Assembly (NCBI GenBank): GCA_016197205.1
Contig: JACPWG010000018.1
Coordinates: forward strand, 1-60,110
Length of the DNA stretch: 60,110 nt
Direction of reading: 5' to 3'
Source of the DNA: Planctomycetota bacterium
GTDB taxonomy: Bacteria; Planctomycetota; MHYJ01; WSZJ01; JACPWG01
This document shows, piece by piece, positions 26,571 to 35,227 of the stretch; position 1 is the stretch's first letter; each line of letters begins with the position of its first letter. The notes below the pieces were generated by a model. That model saw nothing but the letters and a program-made list of their open reading frames with translations. It ran no database searches and was not told the origin of the DNA. The position numbers and the translations under genes are program-made.

Positions 26571-26600
26571 ATTCTACGACACGCGGGACGGCGAGGACAA
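26571..26600 (-). promoter_or_regulatory. Putative promoter of the giant kinase gene
   Basis: On the minus strand: TTGTCC (26600-26595), an 18-bp spacer, TAGAAT (26576-26571), 44 bp before the chosen GTG start. This also supports the choice of that start over upstream codons. Confidence 0.55.
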
Positions 26601-26627
26601 GGATTGAAGCGTCGTACGCCGCCCGGA

Positions 26628-26796
26628 GCCTGAGTACCGCCCCACAAAATTGGGCGACCAATTTCCTCGGCGATTTCGGCCGCCTGCTTCGTTGGCGCCC
26701 GCGCAAGAGTTACTTTGCATTTTCGTGGATCGACCGATGCCTGGGGGCGCGTGCCTCCGGCCCGCGCAGCGCGGCCCAGAGGGCCGCGCCCCCTGA
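26628..26796. repeat. Half MITE-like repeat plus GC-rich module
   Basis: The first part (about 26628-26690: GAGTACCGCCCCAC, then ATTGGGCGACCAATTT and CGGCGATTTCGGCCGCC) matches the right arm of the inverted-repeat element at 55198-55372 in the opposite orientation. The second part (about 26700-26796) is the module TTTTCGTGGATCGACCGATG followed by CCTGGGGGCGCG, shared with 21064-21150 and 37866-37952. No gene is seen between the kinase and prmA. Confidence 0.7.
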
Positions 26797-26798
26797 GG

Positions 26799-27662
26799 CT
26801 ATCCTTCGCGCCGATTCCCGCGGGAGCGGACGGTCGCGCGCTCGCTGCGCAGCACCACCCACCCGCCCCCGCGACGCGCGACCCGCGCGCCGGCCCGCTC
26901 CGCGACGAGGCGCGCCTCGGCCGAGCGAACCCCTCCCAGCAGCAGGCGACCGCCGGGCGCGAGCCGGCGACCGTAGGAGGAGGCGAGCGCGAGGTGCGCA
27001 TCGGTCGTCAGGTTGGCGACGAGGGTGTCGAAGGGTCCGGCGCAGGAGTCGAGACCACCGACGGCGAAGCGGATGCGGCGGCCGAAGCCATTCGAGCGGG
27101 CGTTGGCGCGGGCGACCTCCACGGCGCGCGCATCCGAGTCTACCGCGAGCACCGGATGCGCCGCGAGGACGGCGGCGGCCATCGCGAGGATGCCCGAGCC
27201 GCAGCCCAGGTCGAGGAAGCGTCCGAGAGGGCTCTCGGCGGCCATCGCCTGCATTTCGAGCAGCATGAGCCGCGTCGTCGGGTGCTCCCCGGTGCCGAAC
27301 GCCATGCCCGGATCGATCGCGAGGTCGAGCTTCCCGCGACGCGGGGCCACGTGCGCGGGCCGGACGAAAAACCGTCCGATCACCCGCCCGCGCACGCGCT
27401 CGCGCCAGGAGACGGACCAGTCCTCCTCCTCCACCCACCGCGCGCTCAAGATGCGGCCGCCGAAGGCGCGAGCGACGCCGGCCGACGCCGACGTCAGGTC
27501 TCGTGGATAGTAGGTCTCGAGCCGGGTCGAGAGCGGCCCCTCGTCGACGCGAACGCCGGTGCCGCCCAGCCCCAGAAGGGCGGCCCCGGCGTCCTCGGCG
27601 GTCTCCGCAGGGACCGCGAGGCGCACCCGGAACCACCGCTGCTTGCCTTTACCCATTCCCAC
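26799..27662 (-). CDS. prmA: Ribosomal protein L11 methyltransferase
   Basis: 287 residues. SAM-dependent methyltransferase that trimethylates L11. The SAM site is FLDLGCGSGILAMAAA; AFGTGEHPTTRLMLLEM just before it is the PrmA signature; VANLTTDAHL replaces the usual NI-type motif IV; the C-terminal strand GGRLLLGGV is as expected. N-terminal substrate-recognition domain of about 100 residues is present. ATG 27662 and ATG 27656 are both possible starts. The gene stands alone between repeat-rich gaps. Confidence 0.9.
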   Translation of the reverse strand: MGMGKGKQRWFRVRLAVPAETAEDAGAALLGLGGTGVRVDEGPLSTRLETYYPRDLTSASAGVARAFGGRILSARWVEEEDWSVSWRERVRGRVIGRFFVRPAHVAPRRGKLDLAIDPGMAFGTGEHPTTRLMLLEMQAMAAESPLGRFLDLGCGSGILAMAAAVLAAHPVLAVDSDARAVEVARANARSNGFGRRIRFAVGGLDSCAGPFDTLVANLTTDAHLALASSYGRRLAPGGRLLLGGVRSAEARLVAERAGARVARRGGGWVVLRSERATVRSRGNRREG

Positions 27663-27839
27663 AAGCTCACTTTCTCGCGACCCGTCCTGCTCGCGTCGAA
27701 CGCCACGCTACCCACGGATTGCCCAGTTCCGTCGACTCTTTCGAAGCGGCTCGCCCGGCCATCGCCGGCGACTCGGCGGGTTCGCAGCCGGGGGTGCGCT
27801 CCTTTGGTTGCGGCCATCGGCCGCGTTAGGCTACTCCTC

Positions 27840-28080
27840 TGCAACATTTGCGTCGCATGCGCAAGTCTTGCGGGCCCAAGCACCAATGACCAATTTCCAA
27901 GGACCAATCAATGCCCAAATGACCAATGTCCAACTCGGGCGAAGGCCCGAAACCCAAACGGACGACGAAACCACCAAGCCACCAAGGCACGAAGACCACG
28001 AAGGACCGTCAGTGAGGGGGGTGAGTTTGGCTCGGCCGAAATGCGCCTTTGTGGTCTCAGTGACTTCGAGCTCCACGCCA
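27840..28080. repeat. AT-rich word repeats (CCAATGACC type) and a shared 80-bp block
   Basis: 27880-27945 is built of words like ATGACCAAT, AAGGACCAATC and CCCAAATGACC, recurring in both strands at 29950-30250. From 27958 the text changes to ACCACCAAGCCACCAAGGCA and then a block (about 27992-28075: CACGAAGGACCGTCAGTGAG, TTTGGCTCGGCCGAAA, GCGCCTTTGTGGTCT) that returns inverted at 60018-60110. Together with 27663-27839, where I see nothing, this fills the gap between prmA and the signal peptidase gene. Confidence 0.7.
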
Positions 28081-28089
28081 CGCCCCCCC

Positions 28090-29697
28090 TCACCGCACCC
28101 ACCGCGCGCGCTCGAGGGGCCACCACACGGCCCAGACCCAGCCCACGAGGTCCTCATCGCGGACGAACGGCCGCGGGGTCACCTCCTCCTCGACCACGTC
28201 CGCGGCGCGCACGACCCGCTCCTCCCCTTCGAGGTCGTGAAGCGACACGGTGTCCCCGGAGCGCTCCACGCTGTCGGCATCCGCGAAAAGACTCCTGCCG
28301 CCCGCAAGGCGCAGTTCCGACATCCGCCAGGTGCGGCTGTCCTTGCTCCGCCGGCAATGGTCGCCGATGACGAAGTAGCAGCCCGCGGGGATGGCGATCG
28401 GCTCGCCACGCCGAAGCACGCCCGCGGGCACGTACTGGACGTCTCGGTCGACGGCGAGCTCGGTGACGCGGAGCGGGGACTCCTCGGCGATGACCTGCAC
28501 GGCCGCCGGCGGGACGACCACGGGGAGGCCGTCAGCGACCTCGTCCCCCCATTCGTACCGGGCCCAGACGGTCCCGTCGACCACCGCGGTCGCCGAATGG
28601 TCGTGCCGCCATAGCTCCAGGCGGTACTCGGTATTCGCGCTGAACTCCCGCCGGACCGCGACCTCCGCGGAGGCACGCCGCGAGGCGTCCGAAAAGGCGA
28701 GCCGGCTCTTCCCGCCCGCGGAGACCCGAAAGGAGACTTCCTCGGTGCCGGCATGCAGGACGAGCGAGCAGGCCCCGCCTGGACGCACCAGGGCGACGAC
28801 CGCGCGCACACGGAGGTCGGCAACCTCCTGGTCGCCGGGGATGCCCGGGAGTCGATCCAGGATCGGCCGTTGATACGCCACGCCGACGCGTCGGTCCTCG
28901 GCTGCCGAAGGGTCGAGGAGCGCCGGGGTCGAGCCGGTCTCGAGCCCTTCGTCGGGCAGGAGCCAGGAGGCGGGGCGATCCCGCAGGTCGGTCCGCTCCA
29001 CGGGAAGCCAGAGCCGCGACTGCACGGGGACGGGTTTGCGGGCAATGCGAAAAGCATACTCCCCCGGGCGCCGCGTGAAGACGTCGCCGGCCGCGATGGC
29101 CAGCTCCTCCCCCGGCAGGCCGACGACGCGCTTCACGAAGCTGCGGGAGCGGTCGAGCGGGTGGCGAAAGACGACGACGTCGAAGCGTCCCGGCGCCGTG
29201 AGGCCGGTGCCCCAGCGGGAGACGAGGACGCGGTCGCCTCGGTGACCCGGCGTGTCCCCCTGCAGCGTGGGGGACATGGCGGCCGTAGGGATGTGGAAGG
29301 TCAGGAAGCCGAACGGAAAGGCGGCGAACGCGACGAGGGCGAGTACGGCGGCCACGGCAAGGAGACGGCGCCCGCGGCGACGCGGCGTGTGGGGCGCGGA
29401 GGCGCCGCGGCCGCGAGCGGGGGCGCGCGCCGGCGCGATGCCGCCGGTACGCGGAGCGGGGACGGGCAGGCGGGTGGGAATCGCGGGGGGGACAAGTGGG
29501 CGCGGGATCGGAGCTGCGGCGGCGGCGGCCGGCGGAAGGGGGGCGGCAGGAGGGGGCGGGGGGGCGGGTCCGTCGGCTCCCGGCGCGGCGTCGGCGCGCG
29601 CGCCCTGGCCGGCGCCGGCATTCGGACCAGCCTCCGCCCGCTGCGTGGGGGAAGCGGAGGAAGCGGCCTTGTCCGGGCGCTCGGGGGATTTGCTCAT
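28090..29697 (-). CDS. Signal peptidase I with long Pro/Ala-rich N-terminus and large insert
   Basis: 535 residues from ATG 29697 (another ATG at 29766). Membrane-bound peptidase that removes signal peptides. An approximately 100-residue Pro/Ala-rich cytoplasmic tail precedes one membrane span (LLAVAAVLALVAFAAFPFGF). The catalytic serine is S142 in PTAAMSPTLQGD, the lysine K189 in SRSFVKRVVGLPGEEL, and the C-terminal box is FVIGDHCRRSKDSR. Between boxes, about 200 residues of beta-rich sequence (YRLELWRHDHSATAVVDG, VWARYEW) resemble a LamG/concanavalin-type jelly roll; ordinary enzymes have far less here. Usual length is 200-350, so this is a strongly enlarged form. Confidence 0.87.
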   Translation of the reverse strand: MSKSPERPDKAASSASPTQRAEAGPNAGAGQGARADAAPGADGPAPPPPPAAPLPPAAAAAAPIPRPLVPPAIPTRLPVPAPRTGGIAPARAPARGRGASAPHTPRRRGRRLLAVAAVLALVAFAAFPFGFLTFHIPTAAMSPTLQGDTPGHRGDRVLVSRWGTGLTAPGRFDVVVFRHPLDRSRSFVKRVVGLPGEELAIAAGDVFTRRPGEYAFRIARKPVPVQSRLWLPVERTDLRDRPASWLLPDEGLETGSTPALLDPSAAEDRRVGVAYQRPILDRLPGIPGDQEVADLRVRAVVALVRPGGACSLVLHAGTEEVSFRVSAGGKSRLAFSDASRRASAEVAVRREFSANTEYRLELWRHDHSATAVVDGTVWARYEWGDEVADGLPVVVPPAAVQVIAEESPLRVTELAVDRDVQYVPAGVLRRGEPIAIPAGCYFVIGDHCRRSKDSRTWRMSELRLAGGRSLFADADSVERSGDTVSLHDLEGEERVVRAADVVEEEVTPRPFVRDEDLVGWVWAVWWPLERARWVR

Positions 29698-29794
29698 GGT
29701 CCGATCCGGCGCCGCTCTGACGAGGGATACGGGCGCGGCGTGCGGCGCGGCGGCGCGGCGGCTCACAGGTGTGGCCGCTCTTCGGCGAGGCCGC

Positions 29795-30400
29795 CGGACC
29801 GCCTGCAGGCGGTACTACAGGCAGCGGGTTCCGAGAGCCACCCGCGCTGCTTGCATGCGACCTTTCAGGGGGCAGACGAAGAACAGGCTCGTTGTCGTTC
29901 GCGACGAACGCCACCTCACGCGTCCGGTGGCCGCAACCAAGGCCCCCGGACGAATGACCAAGCTCCAATGACCAATGACCAATCAAGGACGAAGCCCGAA
30001 TGACCAAGCAGGACATAGGACCGGCGCTAGGGCCGCTGCGCGGTCCTGCTTCTTCGCTGCCGGAACGCAAGCCCTTGAGCATTGATCATTGGTCTTTGGT
30101 CATTTGGGCATTGATTGGTCCTTGGCTCCCTACCGGTCGACTTCGCGAACTCTTTTCCAGATTTCGTCAGGCCTTCGCACAACCCGTTTTGGGCATTGGG
30201 AATTCGTCATTGATTGGTCATTGGAAATTGGGCCTTGGTCATTCGTCTGTTGCGCCCCTCGGATCGCGGGCAAGCTGAGGCTCGACCGGATTGGGTTTCG
30301 GGCGCAAGCGCCGAGTTGGACATTGGCCCTTGATCCTTGTCCCCGCGAGATTTGCGCATGCGACGCAAATGCTGCGGAGAAGTAGCGTGCCCCGGGGCGC
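29795..30400. repeat. Repeat-only intergenic region of about 700 bp
   Basis: The gap 29698-30408 holds no gene. It contains GACCGCCTGCAGGCGGTACT (29798-29817), a relative of the 11308 repeat; CCAATGACCAATGACCAATC-type words (29950-30005); and the complementary words ATTGGTCATTGG, GGGCATTGATTGGTCC and CATTGGAAATTGGGCC (30075-30245), so the tract is a large loose inverted repeat around a GC-rich centre. The phrase CCCTACCGGTCGACTTCG near 30130 has a relative inverted near 59985. GCATGCGACGCAAATG (near 30360) mirrors CATTTGCGTCGCATGC near 27845. Confidence 0.72.
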
Positions 30401-30408
30401 GGCCGGCG

Positions 30409-30834
30409 TCAGCTCTTCCAGACCCGCTTGTTGGCGTTCCAGGCGAGGGTGCCCGCGTTCGCGGTCCACCACTTTTCCCAAGCGCCCTGCGCGGTCTTGC
30501 ACGCGGCCTCGTCGTCGTGCGGTCCGCCGTGCTTCTGGCCGGTGGCGGCCTCGAGGGAAGCCAGGGCGAGCTTGCGGAAATGGTCGCGGGCGTGGGACAC
30601 GTAGGGAATGAGCTTCACCACGGAATCCTTGTCGCCGAGGAGCACCATGGAGTAGAGCGCGGAGACGCGGACGTACTCCGACTCGTCGGCAAGGGCCTTC
30701 TTGACCGCCGGAAGGACCTCGGGGCCGCCGAAGACGCCGACGTTGGCGACGGCGTTCCCGCGCCGGAGCGGGTCCCGCACGTTCAGCTCCGTCATGGCGC
30801 GATCAAGGTCCTTCTGGATGGACTTCGCGATCAT
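30409..30834 (-). CDS. HEAT-like repeat protein, last gene of the tig-clpP-clpX operon
   Basis: 141 residues from ATG 30834. Helical repeat protein: [20 protein letters not shown] then [15 protein letters not shown] and [15 protein letters not shown] are HEAT-type units (paired helices, conserved Asp/Arg spacing). The last 40 residues ([16 protein letters not shown]) end in a Trp-rich basic tail. Its ATG overlaps the clpX stop by 4 bp (ATGA), so it is translated with the protease genes. No signal peptide. A role as ClpX adaptor or substrate receptor is tempting but is inferred from position only. Confidence 0.8.
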   Translation of the reverse strand: MIAKSIQKDLDRAMTELNVRDPLRRGNAVANVGVFGGPEVLPAVKKALADESEYVRVSALYSMVLLGDKDSVVKLIPYVSHARDHFRKLALASLEAATGQKHGGPHDDEAACKTAQGAWEKWWTANAGTLAWNANKRVWKS

Positions 30835-32189
30835 GCGATCTCCTTCTTCGTGTCCTTGGGCTTCTTCGGGACCGCGGGGTTCGCCGCCGAGCTCGGGGCG
30901 CCGGCGCCGGGAGCGGACGCGCCGCCGGCGGACGCGGGCGGGGTCGCGGAGATCGGCTCCTCGCCGCGGACCATCGAGGGCAGGATCCGGTAGGTCCGGG
31001 GGTCCTTCCGCGACGGCAGATGGTACATCACGTCGAGCATGAGCTGTTCGATGACGGCGCGCAGGGCACGCGCGCCGGTCCGCTTCTCGGCGGCGATCTT
31101 GGCCACCGCGCGGAGCGCTTCCGGCGTCCAATCGAGGGTCGCATTCTCCAACCGGAAGAAATGCTGGTACTGCCGGATGATGGCGTTTTTCGGCTCGGTG
31201 AGGACCTTCATCATCTCCTCCAGGCCGAGCGGCTTGACGACGCAGATGATCGGAAAGCGTCCGACGAACTCCGGGATCATCCCGAACTCGATGAGGTCCT
31301 CCGGTTCGACCCGCTCGAGGACGTCGCCGAGATTCGACTCGTCCAGGAACCGGGTCTCGGCCTTGAAGCCCATCTGCTTGCGGCCGAGGCGGCGACCGAT
31401 GGTCTTTTCGATGCCGTCGAAGGTCCCGCCGCCGATGAAGAGGATGTGGGTGGTGTTGACCTGGATGTATTCCTGCTCGGGGTGCTTGCGACCGCCCTGG
31501 GGAGGGACGTTCGAGAGGGTGCCTTCGAGCATCTTGAGCAGGCCCTGCTGCACGCCCTCGCCGGAGACGTCGCGGGTGATGGACGGGTTGTCCTGGGTGC
31601 GGGCGATCTTGTCGATCTCGTCGATGAAGACGATGCCGCGCTCGGCGCGTTCCAGGTCCATGTCGGCGGACTGGATGAGCTTGAGGAGGAGGTTCTCGAC
31701 GTCCTCGCCGACGTAGCCCGCCTCGGTGAGGGTGGTGGCATCGCCGATGGCGAAGGGGACGTTCAGGACCTTCGCGAGCGTGCGCGCGAGCAGGGTCTTG
31801 CCGGAGCCGGTCGGGCCGATCAGGAGGATGTTGGACTTTTCGAGCTCGACCTCGTTGGCCCCGACGGGCTGCTGGATGCGCTTGTAGTGGTTGTTGACGG
31901 CGACCGCGAGGGACTTCTTGGTGCGGTCCTGGCCGATGACGTACTCGTCGAGCCGCTCTTTGATCTCCGCGGGGATCGGGATGTGGTCGACCGCGAACCC
32001 GCGGCGGAAGGGCTCCTTGGAGGGAGTCTTCTTTTCGAGCTTGAGGATCTGAATACAGAGATCGACGCACTCGTTGCAGATGAAGATGCCGGGCGGCCCC
32101 TGGATGAGGCTTTCGACGTGGCGCTGGCTCTTCCCGCAGAAAGTGCAGGTCCGGGATTCGTCCCCGTGCTTGGGCGTGTAACGGGCCAT
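30831..32189 (-). CDS. clpX: ATP-dependent Clp protease ATP-binding subunit ClpX
   Basis: 452 residues. AAA+ unfoldase that recognises substrates and feeds ClpP. The N-terminal C4 zinc finger is intact (CTFCGK, then CNECVDLC). Walker [15 protein letters not shown], Walker [14 protein letters not shown], the ClpP-docking loop region and the pore loop around [13 protein letters not shown] are present; sensor motifs GRFPIICVV and GARALRAV follow. The C-terminal 35 residues are a Pro/Ala/Lys-rich extension. The stop overlaps the start of the HEAT-like gene; the gap to clpP upstream is 121 bp without an obvious promoter. Confidence 0.97.
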   Translation of the reverse strand: MARYTPKHGDESRTCTFCGKSQRHVESLIQGPPGIFICNECVDLCIQILKLEKKTPSKEPFRRGFAVDHIPIPAEIKERLDEYVIGQDRTKKSLAVAVNNHYKRIQQPVGANEVELEKSNILLIGPTGSGKTLLARTLAKVLNVPFAIGDATTLTEAGYVGEDVENLLLKLIQSADMDLERAERGIVFIDEIDKIARTQDNPSITRDVSGEGVQQGLLKMLEGTLSNVPPQGGRKHPEQEYIQVNTTHILFIGGGTFDGIEKTIGRRLGRKQMGFKAETRFLDESNLGDVLERVEPEDLIEFGMIPEFVGRFPIICVVKPLGLEEMMKVLTEPKNAIIRQYQHFFRLENATLDWTPEALRAVAKIAAEKRTGARALRAVIEQLMLDVMYHLPSRKDPRTYRILPSMVRGEEPISATPPASAGGASAPGAGAPSSAANPAVPKKPKDTKKEIA

Positions 32190-32310
32190 ACATGCCTCGC
32201 TTGACGCGGAGGGCCGACTCGGGCCCCGTCGCGACTGCCAATCCGACCCTCCTGCGCCCGCTGCCGCGGACCGCGGAGGGTAGGTTCTCCTCGACGGCGG
32301 CGAGAAGAGC

Positions 32311-32922
32311 CTACTTGGGCTTCTCGCCGTCCTTGGTCTTGAGCGACTCGACCACCTCGTCGACGATCCCGTAGGTCTTCGCTTCGTCCGAGGACATGTA
32401 GTAGTCGCGATCCACGTCCTTCTCGATCCGCGAGACGGGCTGGCCGGTGTGCTTGGCGAGGACGTGGTTGAGCTTCCCCTTGAGGAGGAGGATTTCCTCC
32501 GCCTGGATCTTGATGTCGGTGGCGACGCCCTGCGCGCCGCCCCAGGGCTGGTGGATCATGATGCGCGCGTGCGGAAGGGCGTAGCGCTTGCCCTTGGTGC
32601 CGGCGGCGAGCAGGATCGCGCCGATCGAGGAGGCCTGGCCGACGCAGTAGGTGGCGACGTCGCACTGTACGAACTGCATGGTGTCGTAGATGGCGAGGCC
32701 GGCGGTGACGGAGCCGCCCGGGGTGTTGATGTAGACGTTGATGTCCTGCGCCTTGTTGTCCATCTGGAGGAAGAGGATCTGGGCGATGACCAGGTTCGAC
32801 ACGTAATCGTCGATCGGCGTGCCGATGAAGACGATGCGGTCCTTCAGCAGGCGCGACCAGATGTCGTACGCGCGCTCGCCGCGCCCGGTTTTTTCGATGA
32901 CGATGGGGGTCAACAGACTCAT
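32311..32922 (-). CDS. clpP: ATP-dependent Clp protease proteolytic subunit ClpP
   Basis: 203 residues from ATG 32922; the open frame extends upstream but the ATG overlaps the trigger factor stop by 4 bp (ATGA) and begins the typical N-terminal loop. Serine protease forming the chamber used by ClpX. Catalytic triad S99 (GQASSIGA), H124 ([10 protein letters not shown]) and D169 ([13 protein letters not shown]). [18 protein letters not shown] is the conserved oxyanion region. Only a short propeptide-like N-terminus is present. Gene order tig-clpP-clpX is the common bacterial one. Confidence 0.97.
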   Translation of the reverse strand: MSLLTPIVIEKTGRGERAYDIWSRLLKDRIVFIGTPIDDYVSNLVIAQILFLQMDNKAQDINVYINTPGGSVTAGLAIYDTMQFVQCDVATYCVGQASSIGAILLAAGTKGKRYALPHARIMIHQPWGGAQGVATDIKIQAEEILLLKGKLNHVLAKHTGQPVSRIEKDVDRDYYMSSDEAKTYGIVDEVVESLKTKDGEKPK

Positions 32923-34214
32923 TCCGCGATCTCCTCGATGACGGCGTGGGTGCGGAGGAAGGCCTTCACTTTGTCGTACCGGATGTCGGTACGCAGTTGG
33001 CTCATCATGTCCTTTTCTTCGTAGTCCTTCCGGACCTCGGCCGGCCAGCGGTTCGTGGCCTGGGCGATCCGGTGAAGCCGGTCCTCCACCTCGCTCTCCG
33101 TAGCGAAGATCCGCTCCTTCTTGGCGATCTCGTCGAGGAGGAAGTGGACCCGGATGGAGTCGGTGACGAACTCCTTCGACGAGGTTTCGATCTCCTGCAT
33201 GCGCGCCTTCACGGCTTCCTCCGTCAGGCCTCGCATCTCCATGTGCACCTGTTCGCGCTTCATGAGGGAATCGACCCCGCGCGCCACGAGCCCTTCCGGG
33301 ATCGGGAACGGCGTGGCGGCCAGGATCTTCTGCAGGAGCTGGTCCTCGACCGCCTCGGTCGCTGCGGACTCCTTCTCCTCCAGGATGCGCTGCCGCATGC
33401 GCTGCTTGAGGGCGTCGAGGCTGTCGAAATCCAGTTCTTTCGCCCAGGCCTCGGTGATCTCGGGGAGCTTCTTGCGCTTGACCTCGTGGAGGGTGAAGCG
33501 GACGACGGCGTCCTTGCCGCGATGCTCCGGCTTGTCGAAGGTCTCGGGGATCTTGACCGCGAATTCGCGGGTCTCGCCGGCCTTGGCGCCGACGAGGAGG
33601 GCGAAGACCTCGGGGTGGGGCTTGCCGAAGATCGAGATGTCCTTCGCCACGGGGATGGAGACGTTCTCGTTCGTGGCGACCGAGGCGTCGTCGATGCGGA
33701 GGTCGTGGTCGCAAACGAGGATGTCCTCTTCGGCGGCGGGGCCCTCGACCGGCTCCAGCTCGGCCTTCGCCTCCCGCAGGCGGTCCAGCCCCTTGACGAC
33801 CTCCTCCTCGGAGACGTGCGTCTTCGGGCGGCCCACCTTCAGCCCCTTGTAGTCCTTCACTTCGAAGGCCGGCTTGATCTCGACGGTGATTTCGTAGGCG
33901 AGGGGCTTTTCCGCGTCGAGCGTGATCTTTTCGAGGTCCAGCTCGGGGTCGCCGAGGGGAGACAGTTTCCGCTCCTCCAGGACCTCCTTGTACGTGGACT
34001 CGACCAGGTCGCGCTTGGCCTCCTGGAGCAGGTCCTTCCCGAACCGCTTCTCGAGGATCTTGTGCGGGACGTGCCCTTTGCGGAAGCCGGGGATCGCAAC
34101 CCGCTGTGCGAGGTCACGATACTTGGTCGCGATCGCGTCCTTGACCTTCTCGGACTCCAGCTCGACGCTGATGGCGAGTTTGCAAGGCCCGACCTCTTTG
34201 ACTTCGTGCTTCAT
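32919..34214 (-). CDS. tig: Trigger factor (ribosome-associated chaperone, peptidyl-prolyl isomerase)
   Basis: 431 residues from ATG 34214, preceded by AAGGA. The N-terminal ribosome-binding domain has the signature [18 protein letters not shown] (GFRxGxxP). The central PPIase part follows ([54 protein letters not shown]), then the helical C-terminal chaperone arms. First gene of tig-clpP-clpX-HEAT; its stop overlaps the clpP start. A strong promoter lies about 110 bp upstream. Length is normal for the family. Confidence 0.95.
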   Translation of the reverse strand: MKHEVKEVGPCKLAISVELESEKVKDAIATKYRDLAQRVAIPGFRKGHVPHKILEKRFGKDLLQEAKRDLVESTYKEVLEERKLSPLGDPELDLEKITLDAEKPLAYEITVEIKPAFEVKDYKGLKVGRPKTHVSEEEVVKGLDRLREAKAELEPVEGPAAEEDILVCDHDLRIDDASVATNENVSIPVAKDISIFGKPHPEVFALLVGAKAGETREFAVKIPETFDKPEHRGKDAVVRFTLHEVKRKKLPEITEAWAKELDFDSLDALKQRMRQRILEEKESAATEAVEDQLLQKILAATPFPIPEGLVARGVDSLMKREQVHMEMRGLTEEAVKARMQEIETSSKEFVTDSIRVHFLLDEIAKKERIFATESEVEDRLHRIAQATNRWPAEVRKDYEEKDMMSQLRTDIRYDKVKAFLRTHAVIEEIAE

Positions 34215-34324
34215 GCCGACCGTATCCTTCCTTCGTGGAGTCGTTCCTGCGCAGGCATATCCCCTTGGCTTATGGGAAGATACTGCGAAGGTCCAAGCGG
34301 AGACGACACCCCGCAAGGGCGGCT

Positions 34325-34354
34325 ATTCTAGGGGGGATGGAGCCGTGAAGTCAA
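34325..34354 (-). promoter_or_regulatory. Promoter of the tig-clpP-clpX operon
   Basis: On the minus strand: TTGACT (34354-34349), an 18-bp spacer, TAGAAT (34330-34325). This is the closest match to the sigma70 consensus on this strand in the window. The leader to the trigger factor ATG is about 105 nt. Confidence 0.68.
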
Positions 34355-34524
34355 GCGAAAACGCCACCAGGTTCGGCCACACGCTCGGGGCCTGCCGACG
34401 CGGCGGGGGTTCGGCAACGCGACGGCTGCACGGTCGAAGGGAAGGCTCCAGTCGCGGACGGAAATGGACGATAAGGGACGTGGAACGGTCTTCGCACGCC
34501 CGACCCCGCGAGGAGGAGAGCCGC

Positions 34525-34959
34525 ATGCAGACGAACGAAGCGATCGCCAACGGGTTCCCGGTCTCCCGGGAGGAAACGCAGCGGATCGAGCTGGCGCTCC
34601 TGCTCTATCACGACGCGACCGACCTGCACCTCTTCTTTCTCGACGAGGATCTCTTCACCCTCCTCGGGCGGGCGCCCGCGGGGGGCTTTCGGCTCGACGT
34701 CCTCGCGCTCCTCTTCCGGACGAACGGGACGCGCGAGATCTTCACGGTGGAGGGCGCGTCCTCCACGATCCCCGTCGACCCGGAATCGGGGAGGCGCTCG
34801 GTGTGGTGGCGGGAGCAGGTCGCGGTCGCGCGCGCCCACGCGCTGACCTTCTGCGCCGAGCTGGCGGCCCGCTATCCGAAGGGAGTCGTGGTGGTGACGA
34901 ATCCATTGGAGGTCGCGCGTCGACCGGAGGATTCGCGCCTGCTGGCGGCGCTCGCGTAG
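34525..34959 (+). CDS. Hypothetical protein, 144 residues
   Basis: From ATG 34525, preceded by an excellent ribosome site AGGAGGAG. Soluble, no signal peptide, alpha/beta composition: RIELALLLYHDATDLHLFFL, then FRLDVLALLFRTNGTREIF, a central basic stretch and ARAHALTFCAELAARYPKGVVVV. I do not recognise the family. It is transcribed away from the trigger factor operon and faces ispH, ending 268 bp before it. The good ribosome site and codon use support a real gene. Confidence 0.72.
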   Translation: MQTNEAIANGFPVSREETQRIELALLLYHDATDLHLFFLDEDLFTLLGRAPAGGFRLDVLALLFRTNGTREIFTVEGASSTIPVDPESGRRSVWWREQVAVARAHALTFCAELAARYPKGVVVVTNPLEVARRPEDSRLLAALA

Positions 34960-35014
34960 CGCGGCGAAGAGTCGGCGGGGTTCCAACCGGGCTGTGCGTG
35001 GGCGACGGGCATCG

Positions 35015-35125
35015 GCCGCCTCCCGTAGGGGCGGGCCTTGCGCCCGCCCTCTCGGGGACAACCCCGCGGACGAAGACCTGTCGCCAATCGCGGGCGCCCA
35101 CAAGGGGCGCCCCTACGGGGGGTGG
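35015..35125. repeat. GTAGGGGCGGGCCTTG / GGGCGCCCCTAC repeat
   Basis: Two adjoining hairpins: GGGCGGGCC-TTGC-GCCCGCCC (about 35031-35051) and GGGCGCCCAC-AAG-GGGCGCCCCTAC (about 35092-35117), joined by a roughly 40-bp linker containing CCAATCGC. The same arrangement is at 59797-59892 and its first half at 57983-58005. It fills part of the gap between two genes that end here; it could act as a bidirectional terminator but lacks a T-run. Confidence 0.75.
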
Positions 35126-35227
35126 CCGACCGCAACCGGTCTCCCCGCTTTGAACCCTGCCGTGGAGGTTCCGCGGGCGGAGCGGAGCGGAGGGGGCAGG
35201 CCCGTGCGCGGGGCGGAGAGAGCCGGC

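Noticed and set aside
30385..30400. GCCCCGGGGC palindrome after the clpX operon as terminator
   Set aside because: The stem is short and no T-run follows; not supportable as a rho-independent terminator.
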